From: Leadbetterella sp040829825
GTDB taxonomy: Bacteria > Bacteroidota > Bacteroidia > Cytophagales > Spirosomataceae
Assembly (NCBI RefSeq): GCF_040829825.1
Contig: NZ_JBFOLH010000002.1
DNA: 64,000 bases
Direction: 5' to 3' (one strand)
A program made the position numbers and the translations under genes. Below the pieces are notes generated by a model. The model had not been told where the DNA came from, searched no databases, and saw nothing but the letters and a program-made list of their open reading frames with translations. Shown piece after piece: positions 62,329 to 64,000 of this stretch; within the stretch, counting starts at the first letter, position 1; every line of letters starts with the position of its first letter.

Positions 62329-63213
62329 TCAGAGAATATTGGAGGTTTGCTCCTTGATTTTTTCCAGCTCATCTTTCATCTGCACCACCAGGCGCTGGAT
62401 TTCCGCATCGTTGGCTTTAGACCCGATGGTATTGATCTCGCGGCCTATTTCCTGGGCAATGAAGTTCAGCTTTTTACCGTTTGAATTGCCGTCCAGCTCC
62501 TTAATAAAATACTCCAGGTGAGCTTTTAAACGTACTTTTTCTTCCGAGATATCGAATTTTTCAATATAGTAAATGAGCTCCTGCTCAAAACGGTTTTTGT
62601 CGAAATTCTCGGAGTTAACGAAATCACCCATGGCTTTGGCAATTTTTTCCCGGGTGTTGACGATCCGCCGGGCATCCTGTGAGCTGATCTGCTCCAGCAG
62701 GCCGCTGATGATCTCAATATATTCTGTAAATTTAACTTTCGTGCCCTGGCCTTCCCGGATCCTGAACTCGCGGCATTTTTCGATACCGGTTTTGATCACC
62801 TCCAGCACCTCGTTCCATGCCTCTTCGGCCTCTTCGGCATCCTGGATGCCGTTATTGAACGCATTGGGCATCATGGTGGCCATGCGCAGCACATCGGTAG
62901 GTGAGGCTTCAAACTGCAGCTCAGCCGCCGTCTGCATCAGGTCACGGAAATAGGCTTTCACCAGGGGCCGGTTTACCAGAGTGGAAACCATGGCGTCTTC
63001 TTTCGGAACCAGGGTCAGCGTAATGTCTATTTTTCCCCTTTCCAGCTCTTTCTGGAGGAGATTCCGGATATCAATTTCACGGGATGAAAGACTTTTGGGC
63101 AGCCGGCAATAAATATCCGTGAATTTCGAATTCAGGGTTTTTATCTCAACAGACAGGGTCTGCTTGGCGGTTTCTTTTTGTACAGACCCGAAGCCGGTCA
63201 TGGATTGCAACAT
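62329..63213 (-). CDS. yicC: YicC family endoribonuclease
   Basis: 294 residues from the ATG at 63213, whose 'MLQSMTGFGSVQKE' is the family start; the longer frame to 63279 is rejected. 'SVEIKTLNSKFTDIYCRLPKSL' is the N-terminal signature, and the C-terminal DUF1732 part ends 'EIGREINTIGSKANDAEIQRLVVQMKDELEKIKEQ'. YicC is reported as a stress-related RNase in other bacteria. Divergent from argS. Confidence 0.94.
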   Translation of the reverse strand: MLQSMTGFGSVQKETAKQTLSVEIKTLNSKFTDIYCRLPKSLSSREIDIRNLLQKELERGKIDITLTLVPKEDAMVSTLVNRPLVKAYFRDLMQTAAELQFEASPTDVLRMATMMPNAFNNGIQDAEEAEEAWNEVLEVIKTGIEKCREFRIREGQGTKVKFTEYIEIISGLLEQISSQDARRIVNTREKIAKAMGDFVNSENFDKNRFEQELIYYIEKFDISEEKVRLKAHLEYFIKELDGNSNGKKLNFIAQEIGREINTIGSKANDAEIQRLVVQMKDELEKIKEQTSNIL

Positions 63214-63286
63214 AAAAAAGACAGTATAGTTTTGCGTAAAACTAATGATAAAAATACTTGTAGCCGCCTGACAAGGCAAAAATGTG

Positions 63287-63294
63287 TAATTTTG
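63287..63294 (+). promoter_or_regulatory. -7 promoter box of argS
   Basis: TAATTTTG, an exact TAnnTTTG match, 18 nt before the argS ATG at 63313. Confidence 0.5.
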
Positions 63295-63312
63295 CAGCGT
63301 AACAGAATTTAT

Positions 63313-64000
63313 ATGAATATAGAAAATATACTGGCGGAAGAGGTAAAGAAGGCCGTAAGCAGCCTGTACAACCAGGAAGATAAAGTGGTTTTACAGCCTA
63401 CCCGCCGGGAGTTTGAAGGAAATTATACCTATGTTTTTTTTGGCCTGGTGAAAAGCCTGAAGCGCTCTCCGGCCGAGATCGGTGCGGCCATAGGAGAGTA
63501 CCTGGTGAATAACACGTCTGTTGTGAGCCGCTACAACGTGGTACAGGGCTTCCTGAACCTGAAGCTGACCGACAGCGTGTGGCTGGAGGTTTTCAATGCG
63601 TTGAAAGCCCATGACCGGGAAGCGAAAAAGGATAAGAAAGTGCTGGTGGAATATTCGTCACCGAATACCAACAAGCCGTTGCACCTGGGTCACCTGAGAA
63701 ATAATTTTCTCGGCTATTCCGTATCGGAGATCCTCAAAGCGGCCGGTTATGACGTTACCCGGGCATGCCTGGTGAATGACCGGGGTATCCATATCTGTAA
63801 GTCGATGGTGGCGTACCGTCATTTCGGCAAAGGCGAAACCCCGGAGTCGGCAGGAATGAAAGGCGACCACCTGGTGGGAAAATACTACGTGGAGTTTGAC
63901 AAAGCGTACAAAGCTGAGGTGACCGGGCTGATGGCGGGCGGCATGGCTGAAGAAGAGGCCAAAAAAGCAGCTCCGCTAATGGCAGAGGCGCAGCAGATGC
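63313..64000 (+). CDS. argS: Arginine--tRNA ligase, 5' part
   Basis: 229 complete codons before the window ends. The N-terminal Add-1 domain ('YTYVFFGLVKSLKRSPAEIG') leads to the class I motif 'SSPNTNKPLHLGHLRNN' with His124-Leu-Gly-His127, and 'CLVNDRGIHICKSM' follows; this set is typical for ArgS. It charges tRNA(Arg). The C-terminal two thirds lie outside the window. The start is 18 nt after an exact promoter box. Confidence 0.95.
   Translation, partial: MNIENILAEEVKKAVSSLYNQEDKVVLQPTRREFEGNYTYVFFGLVKSLKRSPAEIGAAIGEYLVNNTSVVSRYNVVQGFLNLKLTDSVWLEVFNALKAHDREAKKDKKVLVEYSSPNTNKPLHLGHLRNNFLGYSVSEILKAAGYDVTRACLVNDRGIHICKSMVAYRHFGKGETPESAGMKGDHLVGKYYVEFDKAYKAEVTGLMAGGMAEEEAKKAAPLMAEAQQM

Overview
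The window looks like a chromosomal segment of a free-living Bacteroidota bacterium, most likely of the order Cytophagales. The indicators are a porP/sprF-gldK-gldL-gldM-gldN block (type IX secretion and gliding machinery), a DUF4271-hemD pair, DUF5686 and TonB-dependent outer-membrane proteins, A-rich leaders in place of Shine-Dalgarno sites, and many copies of the Bacteroidota -7 promoter box TAnnTTTG just ahead of genes. Genus is inference only. I saw no tRNA, rRNA, CRISPR array, integrase or insertion sequence.

Layout. 1-8148 is mostly minus strand: the 5' part of a secreted papain-like protein, a TonB-dependent receptor, and a five-gene glycan-type operon (WbsX-like protein, FkbM methyltransferase, two family-2 glycosyltransferases, an AMP-forming ligase-like protein). 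8290-16141 is plus strand: mutS overlapping a penicillin-acylase-family gene, then a GH78 rhamnosidase, with a 27-residue acidic microprotein gene on the opposite strand between the last two. 16187-19830 is minus: a DUF1016 nuclease-like gene, ftsH and rsfS, divergent from birA and a GH63-type glucosidase. 23370-27347 is an RND efflux operon whose adaptor gene appears broken. 27656-34406 is plus: queD-lpxB, a small lipoprotein, sufB without its usual partners, mtgA and a DUF5686 protein.

34615-47249 is mixed: an MFS exporter, pentapeptide-repeat protein, glyA, tatC, an AI-2E family transporter, then a minus-strand PhoB/PhoR-like pair with an RluA-type enzyme, a secreted propeller-like protein with a lone maltokinase, a lamin-tail protein and a histone-H1-like protein. 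47474-58689 is plus: DUF4271-hemD, porP/sprF and gldKLMN, gatB, a TlpA-like thioredoxin, proC. 58809-64000 has an Lrp/AsnC regulator, a four-gene minus-strand signalling operon (membrane-anchored protein, 7-TM protein, histidine kinase, NarL-type regulator), yicC, and the start of argS.

The most unusual signals are: the disrupted RND adaptor; a three-copy 17-nt element with alternative pairing in the gap between the H1-like gene and DUF4271-hemD; a perfect 17-bp inverted repeat next to the start codon of the lamin-tail gene; repeat elements that supply stop codons and C-terminal residues to otherwise unrelated genes; the acidic microprotein; and the four-gene sensory operon.
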